A stretch of 54,284 nucleotides of DNA from a candidate division WOR-3 bacterium (GCA_039801725.1 JBDRVE010000006.1:8297-62580); one strand, 5' to 3'. Numbered from the stretch's first letter, positions 1 through 11,968 are shown. The notes: generated from the sequence alone by a model not told the origin. Program-made: numbers and translations.

Positions 1-901
1 AAATTACTTGACCATTACTTCCTTCTAAACAGAAAATATTATTACTCCAAGAAGATGCCAAAGCATCATCAATTCCGTTGCCATTAACATCGGGAATTGG
101 TCTGACACAATAGACGTCGCCACCAGTATTAAAAGACCAAAAGATAGTTGGATTATTTCCTCGGCTATTACCACTGATACAATAAATTCTTCTATCTCTT
201 CCATTTCCCCAGGCACCAGCCAAGACATCATCATAACCATCATTATTTACATCCCTAATTGAATGGACTGAGCCAATTGCATCTTCTGCCCGAAATCGCC
301 AGATAATATTACCGGTTCTTCCGGAAAAACAGAATACTGTTTGGCAATCGGTTCCAGTACCAGCAATTACTTCCCAAATACTATCGCCATCAATATCTCT
401 TAATGGATTTACCGAATAGACCCAGCCTGAACCATAAGGGTCATTATAGGTATTATAAGACCAAATTGTGCTGCCATCGCGCCCGCTAATCGCAAAAATT
501 GTCCTACCACCCCAAGCAGTTCCTAAAAGGGCATCGCCATAACCATCGTTATTTAAATCAAGGATATAAGAGATACATTGGTCGCCCCAACCACCACTAT
601 TACTCAATCCACCTTGCGGCCAGACTGCCCAAATTGTCTCACCACTATTTCCTGAAAGACAAAAGAAATGGGCATTACCAGTTGCGCCCGCATCATAAGA
701 TTCTGCCAAAACATCAGGATAGCCATCATTATTCACATCAAAGAATTCCGAAACACATTCCATATCGTCAATCCCTTGAAAAGTCCAAAGAAGATGTTGG
801 AGATAGATTTTATAACTACTTTCAATACGCATCTCCTCTAAAACTTTTACATTATTATCAGGGATTTGAAAGATTAAAATAAAGGTTAATAAAAAATTCA
901 T
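1..901 (-). CDS. secreted FG-GAP/VCBS-repeat beta-propeller protein, 3' end missing
   Basis: The frame is open from an ATG at 901 to the window edge, about 300 residues, and continues beyond it. A good Shine-Dalgarno (GGAGG) lies 5 nt upstream. The N-terminus (MNFLLTFILIF) looks like a short signal peptide. The body alternates Asp-rich calcium-type loops (DVNNDGYPDVLAES, DLNNDGYGDALLGT, DVNNDGYDDVLAGA, DVNGNGIDDALASS) with strands of the type CLSGNSGETIW and CFSGRTGNIIW. That is the pattern of FG-GAP/integrin-alpha propeller blades with a PQQ-like flavour. It probably acts outside the cytoplasm; ligand unknown. It sits 12 nt after the preceding gene (914-1267) and probably shares its promoter. 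Family call is firm, function is not. Confidence 0.8.
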   Translation of the reverse strand, partial: MNFLLTFILIFQIPDNNVKVLEEMRIESSYKIYLQHLLWTFQGIDDMECVSEFFDVNNDGYPDVLAESYDAGATGNAHFFCLSGNSGETIWAVWPQGGLSNSGGWGDQCISYILDLNNDGYGDALLGTAWGGRTIFAISGRDGSTIWSYNTYNDPYGSGWVYSVNPLRDIDGDSIWEVIAGTGTDCQTVFCFSGRTGNIIWRFRAEDAIGSVHSIRDVNNDGYDDVLAGAWGNGRDRRIYCISGNSRGNNPTIFWSFNTGGDVYCVRPIPDVNGNGIDDALASSWSNNIFCLEGSNGQVI

Positions 902-913
902 CTTTGCCTCCTT

Positions 914-1267
914 TTAAATAATATTAAACAATTTTTTAACTAATAAATCAATTTCCTTTTCTAATTTTTCTATTTCCTTATCCTTTCCTTCTTCTTTCAA
1001 TCTATGACATTCTTTTGAAAGATAAGAAAGTTGTTTATGGATTTCATTATTTGGGTCAAATTTGGGAATGCCAATATGTTTCATTGTCGAAAGTGTGTTA
1101 AAATTTCTGCTAATCAAAGAGTTTGTATTTAAATTTAAAGATTTTTTTATTGGCTCAAGAATTCTCTCAAAACCAATTCTTAAATCTTCCTCAGTCCTTG
1201 CCTGCTTTAAAAGTTCCTTTGTTTCTTTTACTAATTTGTCTGCCACCGAAAATAAATTGTCTTTCAT
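914..1267 (-). CDS. hypothetical protein, 117 aa, helical
   Basis: I do not recognise this protein. It is charged and predicted helical, with a coiled-coil-like C-terminus (about residues 78-115, KEIEKLEKEIDLLVKK). Residues 24-46 (TEEDLRIGFERILEPIKKSL) faintly resemble helices near the N-terminus of some restriction-methylase proteins, which is too little for a call. There is no Shine-Dalgarno, but a TTGACA-N16-TATATT promoter ends 11 nt before the ATG, so translation would be leaderless. It is the first gene of a pair with the FG-GAP gene. The dedicated promoter argues that it is expressed rather than a spurious frame. Confidence 0.55.
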   Translation of the reverse strand: MKDNLFSVADKLVKETKELLKQARTEEDLRIGFERILEPIKKSLNLNTNSLISRNFNTLSTMKHIGIPKFDPNNEIHKQLSYLSKECHRLKEEGKDKEIEKLEKEIDLLVKKLFNII

Positions 1268-1278
1268 AAAACTTATTA

Positions 1279-1306
1279 AATATACAAATTTTTATAGAAA
1301 TGTCAA
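1279..1306 (-). promoter_or_regulatory. promoter for the 1267-to-1 operon
   Basis: Read on the minus strand: -35 TTGACA (1306-1301), a 16-bp spacer and -10 TATATT (1284-1279). The -10 ends 11 nt before the ATG at 1267. Confidence 0.6.
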
Positions 1307-1656
1307 TAGGATATTTCTGATTATATTATCAAAATTTTATATTGACAACAATAAAATTTAACTTTTATCAAATTACCCAAATTTATAAGTTCTTGATTTT
1401 CAATAACTTATCTTAATTTTTCAGTTTTCTGTATGGAAACTTTTTATTTTGAGGAAAAATTTTATAAGTATTTGAAATTTAATAACTTAACTACTATCAC
1501 CCTTTTGGATAGGGGGCTATCTACTATACCAACTTGGATACTGCCTTGGAGGTATTTTTATAAATATTTTCCAATAGTTATTTATGATGATTCTGCTTTT
1601 TATTTTGTTTAGGAATTTCTTTTAGATTAATCTTTGATATTTTTAAAAAAATATTT
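1307..1656. other. intergenic stretch between divergent promoters
   Basis: This AT-rich gap of about 350 bases separates the minus promoter at 1279-1306 from the plus promoter at 1657-1684. I see no credible coding frame. A less AT-rich island at about 1495-1555 contains a small hairpin (GATAG, loop GGGG, CTATC, 1508-1521) and short C/G runs. A stray TTGACA lies near 1353. No RNA family recognised. Confidence 0.4.
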
Positions 1657-1684
1657 TTGACTTTTTATTTATTTATTTTATAAT
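1657..1684 (+). promoter_or_regulatory. promoter for hbd operon
   Basis: -35 TTGACT (1657-1662), a 16-bp spacer and a perfect -10 TATAAT (1679-1684). The predicted start near 1691 gives a short leader containing the AGGAGG at 1704-1709. Confidence 0.7.
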
Positions 1685-1714
1685 TTATTTAGTTTAAATA
1701 AATAGGAGGTTAAG

Positions 1715-2563
1715 ATGATTAATAAAGTAGGTGTTTTAGGTGCGGGAACAATGGGTAATGGTATTTGTCAAGTTTTTGCCCAAACTGGTTATCCAGTGAT
1801 AATGGTTGATTTGACTAATGAGATTTTAGAAAAAGGGCTGGCAACCATTAAAAAGAGTTTAGAGAAATTTGTCGAAAAAGGCAAAATTACCCAAGAGGAT
1901 AAAGAGAAAACTTTAGAAAGGATAAAAACTTCTACTAATAAAGATGACCTTCAAGATTGTGATATAATCATTGAAGCAATTATTGAGAATAAGGAAGAGA
2001 AAAAGAAGGCGTTTAGTTATTTAGATAAAATCTGTAAGAAAGAAGCAATTTTTGCCTCTAATACTTCAACAATTTCTATTACCGAATTAGCAAGTGCCAC
2101 AAACCGACCAGAAAAATTTATTGGAATGCATTTTATGAATCCGGTTCCACTAATGACATTAGTAGAGGTAATAAGGGGTTTAAGAACTGATGAGAAAGTT
2201 GTTGAAATTGTTGTTGATTTGGCAAAGAAACTTGGTAAAGTGCCGGTAGTTGTTAATGATTCTCCAGGTTTTGTTTCTAATCGGGTTTTGATGCCAATGA
2301 TTAATGAGGCGATTTATTGTCTTTATGAAGGGATTGCTGATAAAGAAGCGATTGATAACATTATGAAATTGGGGATGAACCATCCGATTGGTCCTTTGGC
2401 ACTGGCTGATTTGATTGGTTTAGATGTTGTTTTGGCTATTTTAGAAGTTTTAGAGAAGGATTTAGGAGACCCGAAATATCGTCCTTGTCCTTTGTTAAAA
2501 AAGATGGTGAATGCTGGATTTTTGGGAAGAAAGACAAAAAGGGGATTTTATGAGTACCAATAA
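1715..2563 (+). CDS. hbd: 3-hydroxybutyryl-CoA dehydrogenase
   Basis: This NAD(P)-dependent dehydrogenase interconverts acetoacetyl-CoA and 3-hydroxybutyryl-CoA in butyrate-type or fatty-acid pathways in the cytoplasm. The 282-residue length is normal for the stand-alone enzyme. The Rossmann motif GAGTMGNG lies at residues 8-15. The catalytic region [18 protein letters not shown] (His about 138) and [12 protein letters not shown] are intact, and the C-terminal 3HCDH domain ([16 protein letters not shown]) is present. AGGAGG lies 5 nt before the ATG. It is the first gene of an overlapping operon running to mltG. No thiolase or crotonase is next to it, so its pathway partner is elsewhere. Confidence 0.93.
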   Translation: MINKVGVLGAGTMGNGICQVFAQTGYPVIMVDLTNEILEKGLATIKKSLEKFVEKGKITQEDKEKTLERIKTSTNKDDLQDCDIIIEAIIENKEEKKKAFSYLDKICKKEAIFASNTSTISITELASATNRPEKFIGMHFMNPVPLMTLVEVIRGLRTDEKVVEIVVDLAKKLGKVPVVVNDSPGFVSNRVLMPMINEAIYCLYEGIADKEAIDNIMKLGMNHPIGPLALADLIGLDVVLAILEVLEKDLGDPKYRPCPLLKKMVNAGFLGRKTKRGFYEYQ

Positions 2564-2801
2564 GAAAAAATGGGAATATAAAATAAAAGTATTAGAAGTT
2601 CATAGTCATCCAATCTTGGCTTTGGGAAGGTGGCAGATTGAAGGTGATGATAAAAAGATAATTAAAGAGTTCCCTAATGTGGAAAAATATATTAATCAAC
2701 TGGGCGAAGAAGGCTGGGAACTGGTGGGAACTGCTCCCGGTTCAGATAGCCAAGGAACAATCACCAAGGTGCTTTTGATTTTTAAGCGGGAAAAAGAATA
2801 G
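2550..2801 (+). CDS. small DUF4177-like protein
   Basis: This 83-residue protein begins at an ATG inside the end of hbd (14-nt overlap), with a purine-rich stretch upstream. The pattern [12 protein letters not shown], then [15 protein letters not shown], then a final LIFKRE strand matches the small DUF4177 fold (WEYKV, LNELGxEGWELV, YxLKR). Function of the family is unknown. A longer frame from 2511 exists but would overlap hbd by 53 nt, so the internal start is preferred. It is probably co-translated with hbd. Confidence 0.7.
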   Translation: MSTNKKKWEYKIKVLEVHSHPILALGRWQIEGDDKKIIKEFPNVEKYINQLGEEGWELVGTAPGSDSQGTITKVLLIFKREKE

Positions 2802-2802
2802 T

Positions 2803-3285
2803 TTGTCTTTAAATCCTATTGATTGGCTTTCTATCGGAATTATTACAGTTTTTGGTGCGATTCAATTTTTAAGAAGTTTAGATAATTTAAGTCTTATTTT
2901 TTATGAAACCGGCGGGATTATTTTGGCCTGTTATTTTAGTAATATTATTTTTAAAAAGTTTTCTTATAACCCCTATTCTTATCTCTTTTCCTTTATTCTT
3001 TTTTTAATTCTTTCTTTTTTTCTTTCTCGGATTATAAATAATTTCTTTTCTTTCTCATTGGGAATTTTTACCTATCTTTTTGGTCTTTTTTTAGGAATTG
3101 TTTTTTCTTGGGCGTTATGCCATGCGGTATTAAAAACAATATTAATTTTTTATAAAAACAATCCTGATCTAATTTATCTTTATAAGAAATCCATCTTTGT
3201 TTCGCAAATCCTTTTCTTTGGTTTCTTTCGGGAACTTTTGGCATTTTTAACAAGTGTGAGACATAATATTTTCCGCTTTGACTAA
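2803..3285 (+). CDS. CvpA-like integral membrane protein
   Basis: This 160-residue protein has about four hydrophobic helices and begins PIDWLSIGIITVFGAIQFLRS, the kind of N-terminus seen in CvpA (colicin V production) family proteins. Helices fall at about 8-25, 35-50, 58-80 and 85-115. It would start with TTG one nucleotide after the preceding TAG, with no clear Shine-Dalgarno, suggesting coupled translation. Its stop overlaps the ruvX start (TAATG). The family assignment rests on topology and the opening motif only. Confidence 0.6.
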   Translation: MSLNPIDWLSIGIITVFGAIQFLRSLDNLSLIFYETGGIILACYFSNIIFKKFSYNPYSYLFSFILFLILSFFLSRIINNFFSFSLGIFTYLFGLFLGIVFSWALCHAVLKTILIFYKNNPDLIYLYKKSIFVSQILFFGFFRELLAFLTSVRHNIFRFD

Positions 3286-3731
3286 TGAAAAATATTTTGG
3301 CGATTGATTTCGGTTTGAAAAGGGTAGGGCTTGCCTTAGGTGATGAAGAAAAAAGATATGTTTATGGTTATAAAACAATAGAAATTAATAATCTTAATGA
3401 TTTGCTTAAAAAGATTTTAGAGATTGTGAAAGAAAAAGAGGTTTTTAAAATTATTATTGGCTACCCAAAAGGTTTAAAAGGTGAAGAGACGGAAAGAGGA
3501 AGATTAGTAAAAAAATTTAAAGAGAGATTAGAAAAAACGATTGATAAAGAGATAATTTTATTTGATGAGCGCTACACCACCGATTTGGCAAAAAGGATTA
3601 TTTTCCCCAAAGATTTTAAAAAATCTGGCTTAAAAAAGAAAGAGAGTATGAAAAGAGAGATAAATCTTTTATCAGCAATTTTACTTTTAGAAAGTTATCT
3701 AAAAGGTGAAGAAAAAGAGCGAGAAGATTGA
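3285..3731 (+). CDS. ruvX: YqgF/RuvX family putative Holliday junction resolvase
   Basis: RNase-H-fold nuclease of 148 residues, implicated in Holliday junction resolution and in 16S rRNA 5' processing. The opening LAIDFGLKRVGLALGD carries the first catalytic Asp. GYPKGLKGEETERG and DERYTT supply the remaining conserved segments. Length is normal. The ATG overlaps the previous stop (TAATG). The 3' end overlaps mltG by 26 nt. ruvX-mltG adjacency is common in bacteria, which supports both calls. Confidence 0.88.
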   Translation: MKNILAIDFGLKRVGLALGDEEKRYVYGYKTIEINNLNDLLKKILEIVKEKEVFKIIIGYPKGLKGEETERGRLVKKFKERLEKTIDKEIILFDERYTTDLAKRIIFPKDFKKSGLKKKESMKREINLLSAILLLESYLKGEEKERED

Positions 3732-4674
3732 AAAGATTTCTTTAATTTTTCTTACTTTTCTTTTTATTTTTTTTCACCAATTTTTTATTAAAGAGAAAGT
3801 AAGCGAAAAGATAAATATTTTTATCCCTAAAAATTTATCTTTAAAAGAAATTGGTGATTTATTAAAAGAGAAAGGTATAATAAAAAGAAGATGGTTATTT
3901 TCTCTTTATACGAAGATTTTTTTTAAAGAAAAATCATTAAAATATGGTTATTATCAACTTCCGAAAAATTTTTCTGAGTTTAAAATTTTATTACTATTAT
4001 TAAAAAAATATTCAATGCCAGTTTTTGTGACCATACCAGAGGGTTTAACTATTAAAGAGATTGCAGAAATTTTAGAAAAAAAAGGTGTATGTCCTAAAGA
4101 AGAATTTCTTCAATATACTACTTCTCCGGATGTTTTGAAGAAATATAATATCTTCTTTCCTACTGCCGAAGGTTTTTTGTTTCCTGATTCTTATGAATTT
4201 TTTACCAATTCTTCACCAGAGGTTATTTTTGATAGAATGTGCCGTCGGTTTTGGCAAATCTATTTGGATTTAAAGAGAAGATATAAAACTAATTTGTCTG
4301 ATTCAACAATTATTATTTTGGCATCCATTGTTGAGAGGGAAGCGAAGGTTGATTATGAAAGACCAATAATCGCTTCGGTATTTTTAAATCGTTTGAAAAA
4401 AGGAATGCGTTTAGAGTCCTGTGCGACAATTGAATACCTTTTAAAGGAAAGAAAGAAAATATTAAGTAGGGAAGATTTAAAAATTAATTCTCCTTATAAT
4501 ACCTATCGCTATAAAGGACTGCCACCAACGCCAATTTGTAATCCTTCCAAGAAATCTTTAGAGGCGGTTTTAAATCCTAAAAAGACCGATTATTATTATT
4601 TCTTTACCAAGAACGGAATTACCCATATCTTTTCTAAAACCTATTCGGAACATTTAAATAAAATAAAACATTGA
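3706..4674 (+). CDS. mltG: endolytic peptidoglycan transglycosylase MltG (YceG-like)
   Basis: Inner-membrane lytic transglycosylase thought to end nascent glycan strands. One N-terminal transmembrane helix (about residues 10-28) is followed by a LysM-like segment (IPKNLSLKEIGDLLKEKG) and the YceG domain with EGFLFPDSYEF. The catalytic Glu is in LASIVEREAK (about residue 212). Length 322 is normal. I place the start at a GTG within the ruvX end; no ATG fits the frame before the membrane helix. It ends the hbd operon. The downstream gyrB has its own promoter. Confidence 0.88.
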   Translation: MKKKSEKIEKISLIFLTFLFIFFHQFFIKEKVSEKINIFIPKNLSLKEIGDLLKEKGIIKRRWLFSLYTKIFFKEKSLKYGYYQLPKNFSEFKILLLLLKKYSMPVFVTIPEGLTIKEIAEILEKKGVCPKEEFLQYTTSPDVLKKYNIFFPTAEGFLFPDSYEFFTNSSPEVIFDRMCRRFWQIYLDLKRRYKTNLSDSTIIILASIVEREAKVDYERPIIASVFLNRLKKGMRLESCATIEYLLKERKKILSREDLKINSPYNTYRYKGLPPTPICNPSKKSLEAVLNPKKTDYYYFFTKNGITHIFSKTYSEHLNKIKH

Positions 4675-4680
4675 CAAATA

Positions 4681-4708
4681 TTGATTTTTTAAAGAAATTT
4701 ATTATAAT
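4681..4708 (+). promoter_or_regulatory. promoter for gyrB, leaderless layout
   Basis: -35 TTGATT (4681-4686), a 16-bp spacer and -10 TATAAT (4703-4708). The gyrB ATG lies only 8 nt after the -10, so the transcript should begin at or next to the start codon. A second TTGACA at 4671-4676 is too far from the -10 to pair with it. Confidence 0.65.
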
Positions 4709-4710
4709 AA

Positions 4711-7667
<2,957 letters not shown>

Positions 7668-7668
7668 T

Positions 7669-8901
7669 TTATCTCATTCCTTGTTGACCAAAAGAGGTGA
7701 GAATACTCATATAAGGCATAATCACTGCAATAATAATAAATACAACTCCAATTCCCATTACTAAAATAAGCACCGGTTCAATCAAACCAGTTAAATTTTT
7801 TGCTATTCTTTCTACTTCATTATCATAATAATCAGCAACTTGTCTGAGCATCTCATCTAAAGCACCTGATTCTTCACCGGTGGCTACCATTTGGACAACC
7901 ATTGGCGGAAAAACTCCGCTTTCTCTCATAGGTGGTGCAATTCCTCTTCCTCGACGAACACTTTCGGCAATCGCGTCGATGTGTTGAGAAATATAAGCAT
8001 TACCTACCGTTTTTGAAACCAATGCCAAACTTCTCAAAATTGGTAAACCAGTTCTATCCAAAGTTTCAAACATACGAGCAAAGCGGGCGAGAATCATTTG
8101 GTATATTAGCGGTCCGGCAATTGGAATTTTTAATTTTACCCTATCCCACCATAATCTACCAGCTTTTGTTCGGATGAAAGTATAAAATAAAATTCCCAAA
8201 ATTGCTAAGAAGAAAATACCAATTGCCCAATAGTTTTTCATAAAGTTAACAAAACCGATAAGAATTTTTGTGGGTGTTGGTATGTTGCTTCCTAAACCCG
8301 TCAAAAGCATAATAAACTTTGGTAATACAAAAGTAGAAAGAACGATAACTGCCACAATCATACCCACCATTAAGATTATTGGGTATCTTAAAGCAGACAT
8401 CACTTCACTTCTTAGTTTTCTTTCGTGTTCTAACAAATCCGCTAAACGGGTCAAAATTTCATCCAATACACCACCCGTTTCACCGGCCCAAACCGAATTA
8501 ACATATAATTCATTGAAAATCCTGGGGTATTTTGCCATTGCTTGAGAAAGAGAGGCACCACCCATTAAGTCTTTTCTAATACCATCAAGAGCTTTGGCTA
8601 AAGCTGCTGAACGGGTTTGAGCCTGAAGAGCACTTATTGCGGAAAGCATTGGTAAGCCCGCTTTATGAAGGGTAACAAATTGACGAGTAAAATTTATTAA
8701 ATCAATTGCTTTTACTCGGCCAGCAAAAAGATTTTCAAAAGAAAAACCACCGCCGCTTGGTTGCTTTATTTCTTTAACTTGAAGAGGAATGTAACCAAGA
8801 GCGTCAAGTTTTTCAATTACACTATTTACATCGCTTCCTTCTACTGTACCAGTTAGTACTCTTCCTTCTCGATCTCTTACTTTATAAGAAAATAAAGGCA
8901 T
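7669..8901 (-). CDS. pilC: type IV pilus / type II secretion inner-membrane platform protein PilC
   Basis: Polytopic platform protein of pilus or secretion assembly machines. The 410 residues contain two T2SSF repeats, each ending near a hydrophobic segment (about 168-190 and 375-400), with a third helix at about 222-244. Signatures include FTRQFVTLHKAGLP in repeat one and FARMFETLDRTGLPI in repeat two. A strong Shine-Dalgarno (GAGGAGG) lies upstream. It follows pilB with a 19-nt gap, so the two are one operon. No pilT, pilM or pilin gene is in the window, so type IV pilus and type II secretion cannot be separated. Confidence 0.92.
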   Translation of the reverse strand: MPLFSYKVRDREGRVLTGTVEGSDVNSVIEKLDALGYIPLQVKEIKQPSGGGFSFENLFAGRVKAIDLINFTRQFVTLHKAGLPMLSAISALQAQTRSAALAKALDGIRKDLMGGASLSQAMAKYPRIFNELYVNSVWAGETGGVLDEILTRLADLLEHERKLRSEVMSALRYPIILMVGMIVAVIVLSTFVLPKFIMLLTGLGSNIPTPTKILIGFVNFMKNYWAIGIFFLAILGILFYTFIRTKAGRLWWDRVKLKIPIAGPLIYQMILARFARMFETLDRTGLPILRSLALVSKTVGNAYISQHIDAIAESVRRGRGIAPPMRESGVFPPMVVQMVATGEESGALDEMLRQVADYYDNEVERIAKNLTGLIEPVLILVMGIGVVFIIIAVIMPYMSILTSFGQQGMR

Positions 8902-8920
8902 AAATGCCTCCTCTTATTTA

Positions 8921-10489
8921 TTAAATTACAATCTTTTCTGCTTCTCTCATAACTTCTTCAACAGTAGTGATGCCCATAAGAACCTTTTTAATACCATCTT
9001 CCCAAAGAGTATCCATACCGCTCTCTTTCGCTAACATTCTAATGGCACTAGTGGGCGGACGGGTGACAATTAATTCTCTCATTTTTTCGTCGACTTTCAT
9101 AACCTCAAATATACCGATTCTTCCATAATACCCAGTATAACGACAATGTTCGCAACCTCGACCTCGATATAAAATGGTATCAGGAGGTAATTCTAATTCT
9201 TCTAAAATTTTAGGAGAAGGTTTATATTCTTCTTTACATTTTGGGCAAATTCTTCTTACTAATCTTTGAGCTAAAACTCCTTCCATTGCTGAAGCCACTA
9301 AGAAGGGTTCGATTCCCATATCAATTAATCGGGTAATTGTTCCAGGAGCATCGTTAGTATGGATTGTGGAAAAAACTAATTGACCGGTTAAAGCCGCACG
9401 AATTGCGACGGTTGCTGTATCTTTGTCCCGAATCTCACCAATAAAAATTACATCCGGGTCTTGACGCAAAATATGTCTTAGACCAACAAGATAAGTATAA
9501 CCAGCTCTTTCGTTTACCTGAGATTGGCAAAGACCATCAATATCGTACTCTACTGGGTCTTCAATCGTAATAATATTTTTTTCGGTGCCCCTGATTTCTT
9601 GTAAAATTGCGTAAAGGGTTGTAGTCTTTCCAGAGCCAGTTGGACCCGTTACCAAAATAACACCGTGAGGTTTTCTTATCATCTCCCGAAGAACCGCCAA
9701 TCTTTCCGGTAAAAGTCCTAATTCATCTAAAGATAAAAGTCTTACTCGGTCCAAAATACGCATTACCACTTTTTCACCATAAGTGGTAGGAAAAGTAGAA
9801 ACCCGGAAATCAATTTCTCGACCATCAATAATTGCTGAATAACGACCATCCTGAGGTAATCTTTTTTCCGCAATGTTCATTCGCGACATAATTTTGATAC
9901 GGGATACCACCGCTAATTGTAAAGCCTTCTTAGGAGCAACTACAGGATGCAATACACCATCAATTCTAAATCTTACTTGTAAACCTTCTCTTGTTGGTTC
10001 AATATGAATATCTGACGCACGCTCTCTTACAGCTCTTATAATTAGTTGGTTTACCCATCTTACTACCGGTGCTTCGGAAGCTAACTCTTCAAGTTTCTTA
10101 GGAGTTAAATCAAGTTCCGCCGCCACTTCCCCTTCACCCAAAGGTTCAATAGTTTCTACTTCTGGTTCATCCGGAATATCAGGAGGTTGGGTTTGGGCAT
10201 AATATTCATTTAATACTTGATAGAGATCTAATTCCTTACACACCATTACTTGGACTTCCATTCCAGAAAATCTACGGATTTCATCTATAGAATAAATATT
10301 AGAAGGATCCACCATCGCAACAACTAAAGTATTTCCTGATTTAAAAAGTGGCAGAAATTTATGAGCCCTCAAAAATTCTTCCGGAAACATTCTCATTACT
10401 TCAGTATCAATTTTAAAGGTAGTTAAATCTACAAAAGGCACTCCATATTTTTGTTCTAATTCAAATCCAATATTATCTTCTTGCGCCAT
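8921..10489 (-). CDS. pilB: PilB/GspE-type assembly ATPase with shortened N-terminus
   Basis: Hexameric secretion ATPase powering pilus or pseudopilus assembly. Visible features are Walker A GPTGSGKTTT (near 280), Asp box ITIEDPVEY, Walker B GEIRDKDTA, His box STIHTNDA, and a zinc-type tetracysteine (CPKC near 416, then CEHC). The N-terminal region holds only the globular part of the MshEN domain (YGVPFVDL onward); the usual leading helical part is absent, so the protein is 522 residues rather than about 560. GGGAGGTG directly before the ATG supports this start. A promoter lies upstream. Confidence 0.93.
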   Translation of the reverse strand: MAQEDNIGFELEQKYGVPFVDLTTFKIDTEVMRMFPEEFLRAHKFLPLFKSGNTLVVAMVDPSNIYSIDEIRRFSGMEVQVMVCKELDLYQVLNEYYAQTQPPDIPDEPEVETIEPLGEGEVAAELDLTPKKLEELASEAPVVRWVNQLIIRAVRERASDIHIEPTREGLQVRFRIDGVLHPVVAPKKALQLAVVSRIKIMSRMNIAEKRLPQDGRYSAIIDGREIDFRVSTFPTTYGEKVVMRILDRVRLLSLDELGLLPERLAVLREMIRKPHGVILVTGPTGSGKTTTLYAILQEIRGTEKNIITIEDPVEYDIDGLCQSQVNERAGYTYLVGLRHILRQDPDVIFIGEIRDKDTATVAIRAALTGQLVFSTIHTNDAPGTITRLIDMGIEPFLVASAMEGVLAQRLVRRICPKCKEEYKPSPKILEELELPPDTILYRGRGCEHCRYTGYYGRIGIFEVMKVDEKMRELIVTRPPTSAIRMLAKESGMDTLWEDGIKKVLMGITTVEEVMREAEKIVI

Positions 10490-10517
10490 AATTGCACCTC
10501 CCTACCACATTTTAAAT

Positions 10518-10546
10518 ATTATAAAGCAAAAAAATAAAAAAGTCAA
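10518..10546 (-). promoter_or_regulatory. promoter for pilB-pilC
   Basis: Minus strand: TTGACT (10546-10541), a 17-bp spacer and TATAAT (10523-10518). It begins just beyond the trpB2 stop codon. A leader of roughly 20 nt carries the Shine-Dalgarno. Confidence 0.65.
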
Positions 10547-10549
10547 TAA

Positions 10550-11851
10550 TTATTTAAGTTTTAAGACCTCTCGATAACCGGCTAAATCTAAAAACCCATG
10601 TCCAGAAATGTTTATTACAATGACTTTTTTTACCCCCTCTTCTTTTGCTTTTAAAGCTTCATCGATAGCAAAGGCAATCGCGTAGGAAGATTCGGGAGCC
10701 GGTAAAAAACCTTCGCATTCAATAAACATTTTTGCCCTTTCGAAAACATATCTTTCATCTGAGGGGTAAGTGACGGTTTCGATTAAATTATGGTGTCTTA
10801 AAAGGCTGATAATTGGTGCTGCTGCGTGATATCTTAATCCATCAGCCTTAATTGGCTTCATTTTTATTTTGTGACCTAAAGTATACATTTTTAATAAAGG
10901 AGTAAATTCACCATAATCGGCAAAATCGTATTCGTATTTTCCTTTAGATAAATTAGGTGCGACTTCACTTTGACAGGCAACAAATCTGATTTTCTTTTTA
11001 TATTTTAAAACTTCGCCAATAAAAGGTAAAGTAAAACCACCAAAATTAGAACCACCGCCTAAACAAGCAGCCATGATATCAGGTTCGACACCAATTTTTT
11101 CTAATTGTCTTTTTGTTTCTAAACCAATAATTGTTTGGTGTAAAAGTACATGATTTAATACCGAACCAAGACAATAAATAGTATCTTCGTTTTTTAAAGC
11201 ATCTTCAATTCCTTCGGAAATAGCAATTGCTAAGGACCCTGGATGGTTAGGGTTCTTTTTATATAATTTTTTTCCAACATCTGTTTTTGGGCTGGGGGAA
11301 GCATAAACTTCCGCTCCAAGAAGTTGCATTAAACTTCTTCTTTCTTTTTTCCATTTATAAACTGCTCTAACCCAATAAATGGTACATTTTAAACCAAGCA
11401 AAGCAGCCCCATAAGCTAAAGCAGTTCCCCACTGGCCGGCTCCCGTTTCAGTGGTTACCCTTTTGTAACCTTCCTTTTTAGCATAATAACATTGAGCCAA
11501 TGCTGTATTTACTTTATGACTTCCTGTTGGACTAAAAAATTCCGCTTTATAATAGATCTGAGCAGGTGTTTCTAATCTTTTCTCTAAGTTTATTGCTCGA
11601 AACAAAGGGCGAGGTCTGCCAGCTTGCAAATATAACTCTCTTAATTCTTCAGGGATAGGTATCCATTCCTCTTGGGACATTTCTTGTTTTAAACATTCAT
11701 TAATTAAAATTTTTGATAAATTTTTTAACCTTGACTCTCCCTTTTCTGGATCTTTAGGAGGAGGCAAAGGTTCGGGTAAAACAGGCAAAATATTATACCA
11801 TTTGTCCGGTAATTCTTCTGGTAAAAGATTTACTTGCCTTATTTCTTTCAT
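10550..11851 (-). CDS. trpB: TrpB2-type tryptophan synthase beta-like PLP enzyme
   Basis: Pyridoxal-phosphate enzyme of the TrpB2 subgroup, about 433 residues and longer than classical TrpB by an N-terminal extension (residues 1-75). FSPTGSHKVN carries the PLP-binding Lys. ETGAGQWG and the phosphate-binding loop CLGGGSNFGG are intact. TrpB2 proteins condense indole with serine, usually without a partner TrpA, and some may have other roles. No trp gene is near, which fits the stand-alone form. A G-rich Shine-Dalgarno (AGGGGG) precedes the ATG. Confidence 0.9.
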   Translation of the reverse strand: MKEIRQVNLLPEELPDKWYNILPVLPEPLPPPKDPEKGESRLKNLSKILINECLKQEMSQEEWIPIPEELRELYLQAGRPRPLFRAINLEKRLETPAQIYYKAEFFSPTGSHKVNTALAQCYYAKKEGYKRVTTETGAGQWGTALAYGAALLGLKCTIYWVRAVYKWKKERRSLMQLLGAEVYASPSPKTDVGKKLYKKNPNHPGSLAIAISEGIEDALKNEDTIYCLGSVLNHVLLHQTIIGLETKRQLEKIGVEPDIMAACLGGGSNFGGFTLPFIGEVLKYKKKIRFVACQSEVAPNLSKGKYEYDFADYGEFTPLLKMYTLGHKIKMKPIKADGLRYHAAAPIISLLRHHNLIETVTYPSDERYVFERAKMFIECEGFLPAPESSYAIAFAIDEALKAKEEGVKKVIVINISGHGFLDLAGYREVLKLK

Positions 11852-11879
11852 TACTACCCCCTATTAAATTTTAATTTTA

Positions 11880-11908
11880 ATTTTAATAAAATATTATTTT
11901 AAAGTCAA
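11880..11908 (-). promoter_or_regulatory. promoter for trpB2
   Basis: Minus strand: TTGACT (11908-11903), a 17-bp spacer and TAAAAT (11885-11880). It diverges from the plus promoter at 11915, with the two -35 boxes only 6 bp apart, so the pair could be co-regulated. Confidence 0.55.
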
Positions 11909-11914
11909 ATATTA

Positions 11915-11942
11915 TTGACAAATAAAAATTTTTCGTTATAAT
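11915..11942 (+). promoter_or_regulatory. promoter for the 72-aa gene
   Basis: Consensus TTGACA (11915-11920), a 16-bp spacer and perfect TATAAT (11937-11942). This is one of the strongest-looking promoters in the window, placed before a very small gene. Confidence 0.7.
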
Positions 11943-11968
11943 TTAATATAAGCAAGCAGGAGGTGGAA

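Noticed and set aside
499-882. A 127-codon plus-strand frame rich in His and Tyr
   Set aside because: It is the antisense of the FG-GAP gene, whose minus-strand frame is open for 300 codons with recognisable repeats and a good ribosome-binding site.
4671-4676. TTGACA as the gyrB -35 box
   Set aside because: It lies 26 bp from the TATAAT; TTGATT at 4681 gives the normal 16-bp spacing.
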